Shown piece by piece: positions 46,601 to 56,837 of a stretch of 64,000 nt of DNA. Position 1 is the stretch's first letter. Every line of letters starts with the position of its first letter. The notes beneath the pieces are model-generated. The model had not been told where the DNA came from. It ran no database searches and worked only from the letters and a program-made list of their open reading frames with translations. A program made the position numbers and the translations under genes. Source of the stretch: Labyrinthula sp. Ha (taxonomy: Eukaryota; Sar; Bigyra; Labyrinthulida; Labyrinthulaceae); NCBI GenBank assembly GCA_015227615.1, contig JAALGZ010000058.1:62001-126000 (forward strand), given 5' to 3'.

Positions 46601-48117
46601 AGACTCAGAAAACGATGGATAGAATTCTGCATCACCCTTTTGATTTCTAACCCTTTCACTGAAAATGGAGATTTTTTTTTTGTTCATATATTTCAGGTAG
46701 TAGATTTCTCAAAACCAAGTTATTGGAAAGCGGTACTCTTTGTGTCAAGATAAAAAATATTTACATGTAAGAAGTTCCTGGATCTGAATCCTAAATTTAA
46801 TATACTAATAAAACCGTATCTCACATGAACGCTTACAACGAGAGTATAATTGATGTAGAAGACCGGTTATGTGCAAAACTAGAGTTGAATTAGTTGTGCC
46901 GACATGGACCCCTGAAAAGGAAAAACACCGAAACGTGCTTTGTAATGCGGGAAAGAGTCACTGAACTCATCTCTTAGATAATTTAGAAGGTACTTATGAT
47001 ATGCGAGAGAAGCCCTATTGAAAAAATTATTGACATCAACTTATCACAACATTTAATAATTTATTTTGACAATAAGAAAAATTTTAACATTTCGCTGTTT
47101 GCTACCTAAACTCTACACTAATAACAAGGATAGAAAAATGCACATATTTTGACAATGTGTCGGAGGATGAAAAACACGGTTTAAAACTAGATCTTTAAAA
47201 GAGAATGGACGACATTGGGTATCAGGATGTTTGAACTGTCTTAAGCCATTGGTTACCATTAACTAAATTCATCAAAACTTGACTAGAAAGCCTGCTAAGA
47301 CAAAGCGAACTTGACTTTCTTGGATAGCCAGGTTGGCACGAAAAAATGTTCTCATTCTTTGGTACTAACAAAAATTCTATCCCATCCTTTTAGTACAAGT
47401 AACAAACTGTTTGTTTCTTACTGGTGTATGTGTGTTGTATATTACACACTTTCCCACCAAGCCACGTCATTAGTGTATTTTTGGAATATGAAATATAAGC
47501 GTTAAGAACAGAAATACAAAGCTTATATATATTCGAAGAGTGGTCACTTGTGTCTATATTGATTTAAATAAACCAACTCAGTAATTATACGAACATTTTC
47601 TTGATTTCAAAAAATTTTTCAGAGAGGTCTAATGCTATTCTCAGAAAACTCCTTGTTCTTTTCTAGCATAGAAATTTACTCTGTTTCTTGGAAGATTTCC
47701 TCTTACCAATCCATGGCATTGATTAAGACTTAAGTTAGTTCACGAACTAAGCTATATAGCTCACTGCCATGTTAACCAACCTACTGTTCGATCGCCAAAC
47801 TTATGGTTTAGCTGACAACATCGATACATCACAATAAGAGTTTCTGGATAATGTGTAACTGCCCAGAAGATCACTGTTCACATTCATAAATACTCTCTTT
47901 CGCTTCAGCTGTTCCGAAGATTTAGAAGCTGTTAAAGCATTTTTCGGCTTGAACATCAGTGAATAAGGCAATCAAATGTTTTTTTATTGATCAATGCAGT
48001 CATGGCTTCGTAACAATGTGAAAAAAAGTAAAGTAAATAAATTATATCAAAAGAGGGGTGTGGAGAACGCTCTTTCCTTTAGAATTCTGGTAAAACAAAG
48101 TAAGGGAAACCCACTTC
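43670..48117. other. gene-free spacer with a dispersed repeat
   Basis: No gene recognised; the longest frames (about 83 codons at 46436-46687) have no motif. The stretch at 46108-46190 is rich in TTCCTCA units and includes a segment related in inverted orientation to 59.44 kb (listed separately). Confidence 0.45.
46150..46185 (-). repeat. dispersed GAGTGxGTCT...TGAGGAATGAG repeat, copy 1
   Basis: Read on the minus strand, these 36 nt match 59441-59476 on the plus strand with four mismatches and no gaps. Additional TGAGGAA units flank it (46108-46150). Confidence 0.6.
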
Positions 48118-49252
48118 TTAACTTAATTGCTCTAAACTCTCAGTGGTTTGTTGCACCACTTCACTCTTAGTATAGTCCTGTACATTACCTGCCTTTTTAT
48201 CTTCCTCAATCTGAGTGCCTATCCAAGCCATAGTTTTAGTCATACCATCCTTTAACTTGATACTAGGAGCCCATCCAAGCTTCTCCTTGATGAGAGTATT
48301 ATCCGAATTCCGTCCTCTTACTCCTTCTGGTCCTTTAATATGTTTCTTCGTCATTCCACTCTTTCCTGCTATCTCCAAGACCAAGTCACACAAGCCATTC
48401 ATTGAAATCATCTCATCACTTCCTAAGTTAATAGGCACATCGCAGTCAGAATCCATGAGTCTCAAAATACCTTCAACACAGTCATCAACATAGATAAAAC
48501 TTCTTGTTTGCTTTCCATCTCCCCAGATTTCAAACTCAGTTTCACTTGTCAAAGCTTTACGGGAAAATGCCGCAGGTACTTTTTCCCTACCTCCTTTCCA
48601 AGTTCCATGTGGACCATAGACATTATGAAACCTTGCAACTCTGACTTTCATGCCAAAATCCTTTCCATAGTGCATACAAAGCTCTTCAGAACATAATTTC
48701 TCAAGTCCATATGCATCCTGTGGCTGAGCTGGCCAGGCATCAGATTCTTTCAAACTAGCATTGTCAGTGTCTAGCTGTTTTGACTCGTTATAAACACAAG
48801 CAGAGGATGAGTAAAAGAACTTTTTAACTTTGTTATGTCTAGCTGCTTCACACACATTGAAAGAAATCATTGTGTTATTGTAAAATAAAACAGAATGATT
48901 GGACTGTATGAAGCCCATTCCTCCCATGTCCGCAGCCAGGTTATATACCTCTTCACATCCCTCAGTAGCTTTCACACAGTTTTCATATTTTCTAAGGTCT
49001 AGCTTTAGAAATTCATCACAGAATTTTTCACCTTTGAAAAACTCTTGTTCCTTCCAGTCTACAGCAACGACATATTTGCCCTAAGAAATAAGAACTCCTT
49101 GTAAAATCCAGAAGGACGAAAGTAAAAACACCAGATAGCAAGACTAAAAGCTTTTAAATCCAATGTACCTGTTCTAGCAATTTTTTAGCCAAGTGTGCAC
49201 CGATAAATCCACCAGCACCTGTAACACAAACTTTAATTTTTCCATCTGACAT
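48118..49252 (-). CDS. GME: GDP-mannose 3,5-epimerase
   Basis: Two exons, 49252-49169 and 49080-48118, joined by an 88-nt GT...AG intron in phase 0, giving 348 residues. An extended-SDR sugar-nucleotide epimerase: Rossmann motif TGAGGFIG (11-18), ADMGGMGF, catalytic C123 in SSSACVY, and Y152-x3-K156 in DAYGLEK. It has the family blocks RFHNVYGPHGTWKGGREK and GPEGVRGRNSDN. It converts GDP-D-mannose to GDP-L-galactose, the committed step of the plant-type ascorbate route and a source of L-galactose for polysaccharides, in the cytosol. Similarity to the plant enzyme is high along the whole length. The upstream neighbour NOP16 starts only 93 nt away on the other strand. Confidence 0.95.
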
Positions 49253-49345
49253 GATTCTATCTTCTTGTTTAGTTTTAAAATTTGGGAATGATTTTTTCAA
49301 CGCGTGTCTGGAACAAATATTTTGGGCAATTGATAAACTAATAAA
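49253..49345. promoter_or_regulatory. short bidirectional intergenic region
   Basis: 93 nt between the start codons of GME (minus) and NOP16 (plus). It must hold both 5' UTRs and at least part of both promoters; no motif recognised. Confidence 0.35.
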
Positions 49346-49822
49346 ATGGGAAAGAAACCACAGAAAAAAGATGAAATAAATATAGTAAAAGATGAAGTGT
49401 TTAATCCATTGTTGAGACAATATGGATGGAATAAGAAGAAAACAACAATGTCCAATTATAAAAAAATGGGATTGCAGTTCAATGTAAATGATAGAAGTAT
49501 TTTGAAACAAAAGAAGAAACCAGTGAACGAGCAGAAAAAAGTAACTTTGGGTGACGTAATGCAACAAAACGTGAATACAGAAAAAAATTTGTCTCGTAAG
49601 AATGTAACCAAGTTAAGTAGACCAGATTTTTATTTGACTGAGGATGAAGAGCGATATTTACGCCCCTTAGTAAAGAGGTATGGTCTTGACAGAAGTGCTA
49701 CCAAGAAAATGTTCATGGACATCAAACTGAATAGAATGCAACGGACTATGGGTTGGCTTAAAAACAAAATTTCAATATATAAGCGAGGTGTAGATGCAGG
49801 GAAACTTGCTTCACCTTTATGA
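49346..49822 (+). CDS. NOP16: nucleolar ribosome-biogenesis protein NOP16
   Basis: A 158-residue lysine-rich protein matching NOP16, a 60S pre-ribosome assembly factor of the nucleolus. The N-terminal block PLLRQYGWNKKKTTMSNYKK corresponds to the family's W-x-K-K-T...NY pattern. The C-terminal block LTEDEERYLRPLVKRYG, followed by DIKLNRMQRTMGWLKNKI, is the most conserved part of the family (helix pair ending NxMQxT). Length is close to the human protein (about 178). Single exon. Confidence 0.9.
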   Translation: MGKKPQKKDEINIVKDEVFNPLLRQYGWNKKKTTMSNYKKMGLQFNVNDRSILKQKKKPVNEQKKVTLGDVMQQNVNTEKNLSRKNVTKLSRPDFYLTEDEERYLRPLVKRYGLDRSATKKMFMDIKLNRMQRTMGWLKNKISIYKRGVDAGKLASPL

Positions 49823-52800
49823 AGCTTTTTATTAGAATGTAGTTGAGAACAACAGAAATTTTTTCTCTTTTGTTCAGCAGTTATAGGAACACCTGTGTAT
49901 ATAGGATCTTGGGATTTTCCATGTACACATGGGTTTTTACTTGATATTGAATTGAAGTAGTTAAGCGAGAATACGCTATCACTTTCGATATCTTATTTTT
50001 TTTTGTTCTCAAACTACCCTTTCTTCCTTCAAGTACCAATTTTCTGTATTCTGGACAGCTCACATGGACTTCAGTCTAACCTTGTTTGCTCAAATTTTCA
50101 CATTAACTTTATGCAGTCCTGAATTTTATATACAGAGTTAGGACACCATATGATTTAATAAGTTATACTTGCAGGAGTACTACGATGTGCTTTTGGTGAA
50201 GGTATGATAGTAGGAAGAAAACCATAGCATGAGAAGCCAAGTGCTATTAGTGGCACCGGTTTCTTAAAACTGTTCGAAGGGTATTGTTTTAAGTTTTTTC
50301 AACGAAAATAGCATAACGCTTGAAAGCTGACTGGAATTTTATTTTCTTAGAGCCAAGAATAGGTTGGAAGTGAGATTTTCATTTCGACTTTGTATCTTTT
50401 TGGTTGAATACAACAAGCTGAGCTAACTTCATTTTAAAATATACTTTCATTTGAATTAAATAATTATGAAAATATTTGGTAGATCTCTTTGAGCTTGCGA
50501 CTTGTTCATTGTACATCTTTTAAGACTAGGGGCTCATTTCCTCTGGGTCCAGCACTCTAAGCCCTTTTTATTCTGTGAGATTTTTTCATCTTACTTTAAC
50601 TTGTGTACCTACATGAGTATCATCTACAGGCGATGCACCCAGGTAAGACCTTTGTAATACTTTGATGAGTTAATATATCTATATCTGTTCACTTACACTG
50701 AACATAGAAACTGGAAAAGTGCATATATAAATCTAATCTAAACTATTACTTTTCTTTAGCTTAGCTGTAGAAACTCCTTCCTGAAAAGCTAAATTTTCTC
50801 AAAGTCAGTTCTATCCAGCGCAGCTATTAAAATTCAGTGACCCATTTCAAGTCCTATGATTCTCCGAGTGACTTCTAGAATAAGTTTCAACCCTTGTATA
50901 GCATTTAGCTAGAAATATCAGTTTTTTTTCTTGGTCAAGGAAATCTGTAAGTGCTCCATGCTCATCACTTCTTTCAGTGAAACTATGTCCAGAGAACACA
51001 TTATTAAGAAATAAGAAGCTACATGAATCTAAATAGAAAATTAGAAAGATTTAACGAAGAAACTTCAAATTATGAGTTCAACCTTTCCAATTTTCAGTAA
51101 TTCTTCTGCTGCTGGTGGTTTCTTGCTTGTTATTACAAGTGATTATAAATAAGAAATAGATACTTGCAGAGGAGAGCCCGTAGAGTGAGAATTTGCAGTC
51201 GAAACAAGTAAATTATTATGTCACCTAACATTGTGTCAAACTTCGTAGATTCTTCTGCTTGATTTACTTTCCAATTATTCTCTCTTATTCGAAAATCCCC
51301 GAGTAGACATTCTCACCACAGAGCTACATCGTTCGAGTTCACGCCAGCAAATCCGTGAAAGCACATCTCGGTATGTTAACTCGAGGCTGTAAACAAATAA
51401 TGTAAAGTCGTATTTGTGCTATTTGCAGAAAGAAGATTATCATTAAAAGCAATACCTTGCCGTCAGATATCCGCGGGTGGTAGTCATTTTCGGCACATTC
51501 TTGTGGAGGATAAATAAGTTAAATTTAGTGCAGGAATTGTTGGATCAAATACCCCAAAGACAAGTACTATATCTCCAATATGCAAAAATTACCACCTTTG
51601 TTGTCTTGGGTATATGTCTGCTTGCTAGTACAGTCTTTTCACCCATTTTGGGGATTGGGACTCGTAATCGAGGCAATTAGGGGTGTTCCTGCGTCAAATT
51701 CCCTTATGAGAAAACATTATTCAGGCACGTAGAAAAGCTAGACTAAAAGGCCGAATTGTCTAATTTTATCCCAACTGATTGTTCATGTAAACTTTTACTG
51801 TCATCGTACATAATATATGCATTATTGAGGTAGAGCATCGTTTACTTAACATTTTGTTTCTGACTCTGTCATGCTGTCCCATCCTCACCAAATGCGACAG
51901 CCTTTATGCACAAGTTTTAACTGCAGAGGTTCTATTGGTAGGTGTATATTATGTGCAACAAAGGCAATCCAAATACAATGCCATTAACTGCCGTCAGTGA
52001 AGGATAAAAAACACGGGGATATTGTTTTAAGCCTCATTGCTAGGAAAAATGCAAAGCAATCATATGAAAAATGGGGGTCTTAACAACATAATTATTTGAG
52101 CTATTAAAACCACGAGATCTGCAACTAAAAAAACTCTATAGAACAATGAATATCATTTAAGCTGCATTATAATAATTATCCTTTTAATTCTTGACAAAGA
52201 ATTAGAGTAACATATTCGCTTGCGGTTGGCCTACCAAGAATGCTAGTCATACATTAGCATGTAGTAGTGGTACAATCAATTCTCAAATCTTAATATACCT
52301 TTGAGCACGGGGTTCTAGCGCCAAAATTAAATGGAACCTATATTATTATTCTACCACGAATGAGGTTTACGTTTGGTGGGTATTAGTATCTGCTCTTCCA
52401 TTTCTTCATCATTGCCATCATTGGACTCTCTATTTATAAACAATATTATCTCCAATCCTTAAGTAACTCTCCAAACGTTAAAAAAGATTATTCGCCTATT
52501 AGAGTTATTCATATCGTAACAGCTATTCAAAATTTGGGAACAATAGGTTTAGTTGCTTACCATGTATCAAAGTAATGATTATGGAATAGTACAGGCTAAT
52601 AAAGATCATTGTTCTACAGCATGGGTTGTTTGCTCCAACTGTCATAGCAATGTATGATCAGGGTCCTACCTCGATATAAGATCATCACAACCTAATTTGT
52701 GAAACAGTTTTAGGTTTTATCAAAGTACTATTACAAGCTTTTTAGAATCTCCATCTTCAATGTTTTCAGTTTCATCCAAACTAAGGGTTTAGTATTGTTG

Positions 52801-54594
52801 CGACAGGGAGCCCCAGCTGCAATAGGGCAGACTCTAATAGCATGGCACCTACCAAGTCTTACTATTTTTGCTAGGGTTTAACTTGAAGTAAGAAAAATAT
52901 AAACTCGGAATCTCCAACTAGAGTGCAGATTATTTAGTAGGAACAACCCTTTGAAGCTACTCGCATTAATAGAAAAAAAATTGGGAGATCTACATCCTAT
53001 AATTCCAAGAGCTGCTTAGTTCTTCTACCTGACGGTACTAAGGTTATGAAGCTGTAGCTGCTGTATATACTTACATATATATTTGTTTTAGAAACAATGG
53101 GTTACTGGAAAGGATTATTTTTGTACTCTATTATATTATACCATTTCTTCATGGGATAAAACGCGTTTTGAAATCCCTTTATTGGAATAACCTTCTCTTT
53201 TTCAACTTTCTCTATTCATATACAAAGAAAAAAAATTCTAAGTATTGCACCCCAAAACTAAAAAAAATATTCCTAATTGTAACTTTTCTAGGTTAGGAAA
53301 ACCATCCTAAATGAAACAATAGGGGTTGGAGTAGTGCATCTAGTATGAACATAGTTTTAGATCACATTTAAGAGTTTCTTTTGAGCAATTATGGACAGAG
53401 TATTAGAATAAATTTTGATTAAATCTGTACAAACAGCTCTTTATCAGAAATCTAATGATTATTTAATTTCTGCATTATACTACATACCAGAAAAAAGAAA
53501 ACATTCTTTCGATTTAGGAAGATTGAAGTGTATTTAAAATGCTTCAATAAAATAAAAACAGGGAAGACATAACCTCATTAAAGGTTTCAATAAAGAACAT
53601 TGCTTAATCAAAATCATTGAATCCAGAACCCTTCTTCACCTGCTCAAACAGCTTTGCTAATTCAGCGCTAAGAAACTAAGACAGCGAAGTTCTTTCCATA
53701 TAATCAAAATCCTCCGTGTCAAATTTTGAAGGCTGGCTATGTTGAAAGAACTTTAAAGGTATTTATGTTCTGGAAAACTAGAGGGTTTGTGTAACAAGAC
53801 AAGAATTAATTCCATTTAGTCAAACAGAAAATAAATTTGATTTACCTATGGATGCGGCGTGACATGTTCCTCAGATATCAACTCAGTCCCGAGATATTCT
53901 CCCGAGGACTTAGATTGACTGAGAGTATTTTCTGAAGTTTTTTAACATCCCAATGGGAAATGGACCATTAGGCTCACTTCTACATATAATTAGGTATTAC
54001 GGGTTATTAGCATACAATTGCCGTAACATTGCCAAACTAGAATTGATTTCGGGATGATCCATTAGTCCTGGAAAGTGATTTGGTTCTTAAAAACCTCGAT
54101 GCTTAAGTAAAGTTATTGGATATATATTTGACTACATATTCAGTCTATAAAGAACCCCTTGAGATATTGTCAAAAATTTTCTTTGACTGATTTCTAAGAA
54201 GTTTAGAGGAAATACATAACAAGAGTATAAGAACCCTGTAAGAGCTCTCGAACAACTTTTCACTGAGAGCTTAAGTAACCACAAATGTCCTTGATATTTC
54301 TCAATACTTCCAAAACTTGTTTGGAGTGAAAATGAGAATTCTCAGTTGGTCAACAATGAATTCTCCCAGGCTGAACCACTAGATATGCCATATACTACCA
54401 AGAAAATAGTGCAAGTGATACTGTACTCAAGGCATAATTACAACATACGGTTAAACTTAGGACCTAAGCATCTGATTTTGTAGTATCAAACACTACAGCA
54501 TGCTATCTTGACTTCAAGGCAGTAAAACCCCCATTCCAGTAACGATAATATCACAAAGCAAGCTTTAAGAACCTGATGTATACCAACAATAAAC
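49823..54594. other. gene-poor spacer with a possible retroelement relic
   Basis: No intact gene recognised. Two hydrophobic open stretches (51480-51680 and 52387-52575, plus strand) have no ATG-led, family-like product. A gag-like relic lies near 53.4 kb (listed separately). Stops are frequent elsewhere. Confidence 0.4.
53390..53540 (+). pseudogene. decayed gag-like relic of a Ty3-type element (fossil, tentative)
   Basis: One frame contains KSVQTALYQK, and 22 residues further LGRLKCI. The capsid region of the element at 25.6-33.6 kb has KSVNDALYQR and then RKFQCI at almost the same spacing. The stretch is short and surrounded by stops, so this would be a much older, heavily decayed relative. 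Confidence 0.35.
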
Positions 54595-55913
54595 TTAGTA
54601 CAGATACCCCTGCGTAAACTTGTCATTTGGGGTCAACTTTAGCTTCCTTGCTCTGGTTTCTATGTAGTAGGTGTTAAGGGTATGGGTTATGACTTGCATT
54701 TCAATATCGAAAACCTTGATTTCTCGTTGCAACTGGCCGATACTATCTTTTAGTTCCTTTAAAGGTTTTGTATCACTGACCATGTTGCTTCTTTTGTCCA
54801 TTTTTTCTTTCACCTGCTCAAGTTCGTTAGTAAGACAAAGCATTTCTCCATTCAGATCCTCCACCTCGGACGCAATATTGGCCTCTAGTTCCAACATAAC
54901 TTTTTCGTCTTTACTTGCAGATTGCCAAGCACTGCATATCTCTTTGTTCGTCATATTCAGGTCGATTTCTTTTTCCTTAACAAATTCAATATCCTGTTCT
55001 AGGATTTGTCCAACACCATTGGTACGTTCTGTCAAGTCCCTTTTCAGTTTTGTGAGGTTTCTTCCACTCTTAGAACTTGAACTCAAATGTAGTGCCCAAT
55101 TTGATTTCATTACTTTCGAATATACCCCTTTTTTCGTAAGTCTCAATAGCACTGCTGAGTTTTTTGCAACTTCTTTCTTCCATTTATTGTCCAGTACGAG
55201 TGCTTTCTTGTAATTCTGCAAAGCATCGTTCTTAAGCAAAATTTTCTTGTTTGGGATGGAACACTTGCTTCTACCACTGTTTCCTTGCTCACTCTGAGCC
55301 TCTAAGTGTTCTGATATTTCAGAAGAACTATCTAAGTCTTCAGTTTTCTCTTCCAGCAATTCGAGATCTGCCTCAATGTCTATTTTTATATCTTCAAACT
55401 GTAAAGTTTGCGCAACCTGTGGTTCGCCAAACACGTAATTCTCGGTTTCAAGTGCTTTTTCTTTAAGGAATAGCAGAACTTCAATCACTTCTTTTCCAAA
55501 CCCTGTTCTTAATGCTGAAGCTGGAAAGTCTGAGTCAAATCCTAATTCTTTTAGAATTAAGAAAATCGTGTTGCACAGAGACGAAGGGTCATCCAGATCA
55601 GAAACAAGGAAAGGCTCTGAGCGCAGGTCATTAACCATAAAAGCAAAAACAGTTAGGAAATTCTTCCATTGAGCTCTATGATTGAGTTTTTTTAAGCATG
55701 TACCCCGGATTGCAAGACACATGAGCAAGTGTTTCTGCAGACAAAGTAACTCCTGATTTGTCTTGATCCTCCACATCTTCAAAATTCAATACTCTTAAGC
55801 TCTCATATATTTCTGTTGCTTTGGTTTCAAGATCAGGTAAATACTAAGCTTGGTATGTAATACTGAAATACCTGACGTTTTGAATTACTCTTTTTCTTCC
55901 TTTCTGGTTCCAT
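54595..55913 (-). CDS. IFT57: intraflagellar transport protein IFT57
   Basis: Three exons, 55913-55872, 55843-55704 and 55675-54595, with two 28-nt GT...AG introns, giving 420 residues (human IFT57 is about 429). The N-terminal calponin-homology-like domain is visible as CNPGAQWKNFLTVFAFMVNDL, then ILKELGFDSDFP, then RTGFGKEV. An acidic linker follows, then a WKKEV...NWALHL block and a C-terminal coiled coil with SDTKPLKELKDSIGQL and VITHTLN. IFT57 is a subunit of the IFT-B complex that carries cargo into cilia, so this organism most likely has a flagellated stage. The gene starts 11 nt after the upstream PARP-like frame ends. Confidence 0.9.
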
Positions 55914-55924
55914 TTGTTAAACCG

Positions 55925-56809
55925 CTATAATTTCTGGGATAAGAAAAATACAAATTCAGGATAAATTCTCTCTGGCTTGTGAAGAGTGTATAATTGAGAA
56001 GTCGGATCAAAGAGATCTTCCAGTTTATCTTTTTCAGATCTAGTTGCCAATGTAGCAACTTTTCCGAGTTTTACCCTGCATAAAATGAACGCCTTGCTTG
56101 AGGTAAATTTCGGGGAGAGTCTTGATGGAAAACGAGAAAATTGTCGAGGAAGGTGAAGTGAAGGTCCATCAGTAACATATTTTGAAACTTGATCAAGCTC
56201 TAGTTCACAAAATAATCCCCTTATAAGAAGGTTTTCCAAAACTCTTCCCTGGAGTTTTTCAAACGAATCTAACATCTGCTTATTTTCCAGTTTCAGTATA
56301 GTGTATACGTACCGAGTATTCAGCTCTGAGTTTGTACCTTCCCCATTTAAGAAAGCTTCCAAACACTTGAGAAACTGCTTACTTCCAGGTTGTAATATCT
56401 TATAGTTTATAGGGTGCTTGTGCCGAAATATGGAAAGAATTAGATCTTTTAAAAAAGCATATCGACACTTCTCCCTTGATATATTGATCTTGTATGCTTC
56501 CTTCAATATTTTCTTTTCTTCGTGTAAACCACTTAAGTTTGAGCAAATCTGATCTTTCAGTCTCTTAATCTTTTCACCTACTTCGTTCTTCACCAAACAC
56601 TCTTCAAAACTGATTATATTTTTCCTTTGTAAGAATGATGCTTCAGCTTTTTTCTCCACCAGAGCAAACTCTCTAATTATCTCATCACAGTCCTTTATTA
56701 AACATAACCTCCTTCCTTCCAATATTTTCTTGAGCAAAACGTGCATTTGTTCGTTATGCTGTTTCTTTCTTTCTTCTATCTTGTCATCATCAAACACTAT
56801 CCATTTCAT
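55925..56809 (-). CDS. divergent PARP/ART-like protein with coiled-coil N-terminus
   Basis: A 294-residue protein. About residues 1-130 are charged and helical, coiled-coil-like, with no known domain. From about 160 the sequence follows landmarks of the C-terminal part of PARP catalytic domains: YVYTILKLENKQML (compare YxIxKIENPxLW), LCRVKLGKVA, and ERIYPEFVFF (compare xAYPEYLITF). The HGT motif with the NAD-binding histidine, expected after LENLL, is not present, so ADP-ribosyl-transferase activity is doubtful. No intron is needed. It lies 28 nt after the ABC-GNAT gene and 11 nt before IFT57 on the same strand. The PARP assignment rests on weak, ordered similarity. Confidence 0.45.
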   Translation of the reverse strand: MKWIVFDDDKIEERKKQHNEQMHVLLKKILEGRRLCLIKDCDEIIREFALVEKKAEASFLQRKNIISFEECLVKNEVGEKIKRLKDQICSNLSGLHEEKKILKEAYKINISREKCRYAFLKDLILSIFRHKHPINYKILQPGSKQFLKCLEAFLNGEGTNSELNTRYVYTILKLENKQMLDSFEKLQGRVLENLLIRGLFCELELDQVSKYVTDGPSLHLPRQFSRFPSRLSPKFTSSKAFILCRVKLGKVATLATRSEKDKLEDLFDPTSQLYTLHKPERIYPEFVFFLSQKL

Positions 56810-56837
56810 TATCTACACTATTTAACTGTAACAAACT

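Noticed and set aside
49081-49168. A 25-nt intron in GME using an earlier AG
   Set aside because: The longer 88-nt intron is needed to join CTAGAACAG to GGCAAATATG in the family's reading frame; the short version leaves non-family sequence with a frame conflict.
54671-55213. 180-codon frame on the plus strand
   Set aside because: Antisense shadow of the IFT57 coiled-coil region.
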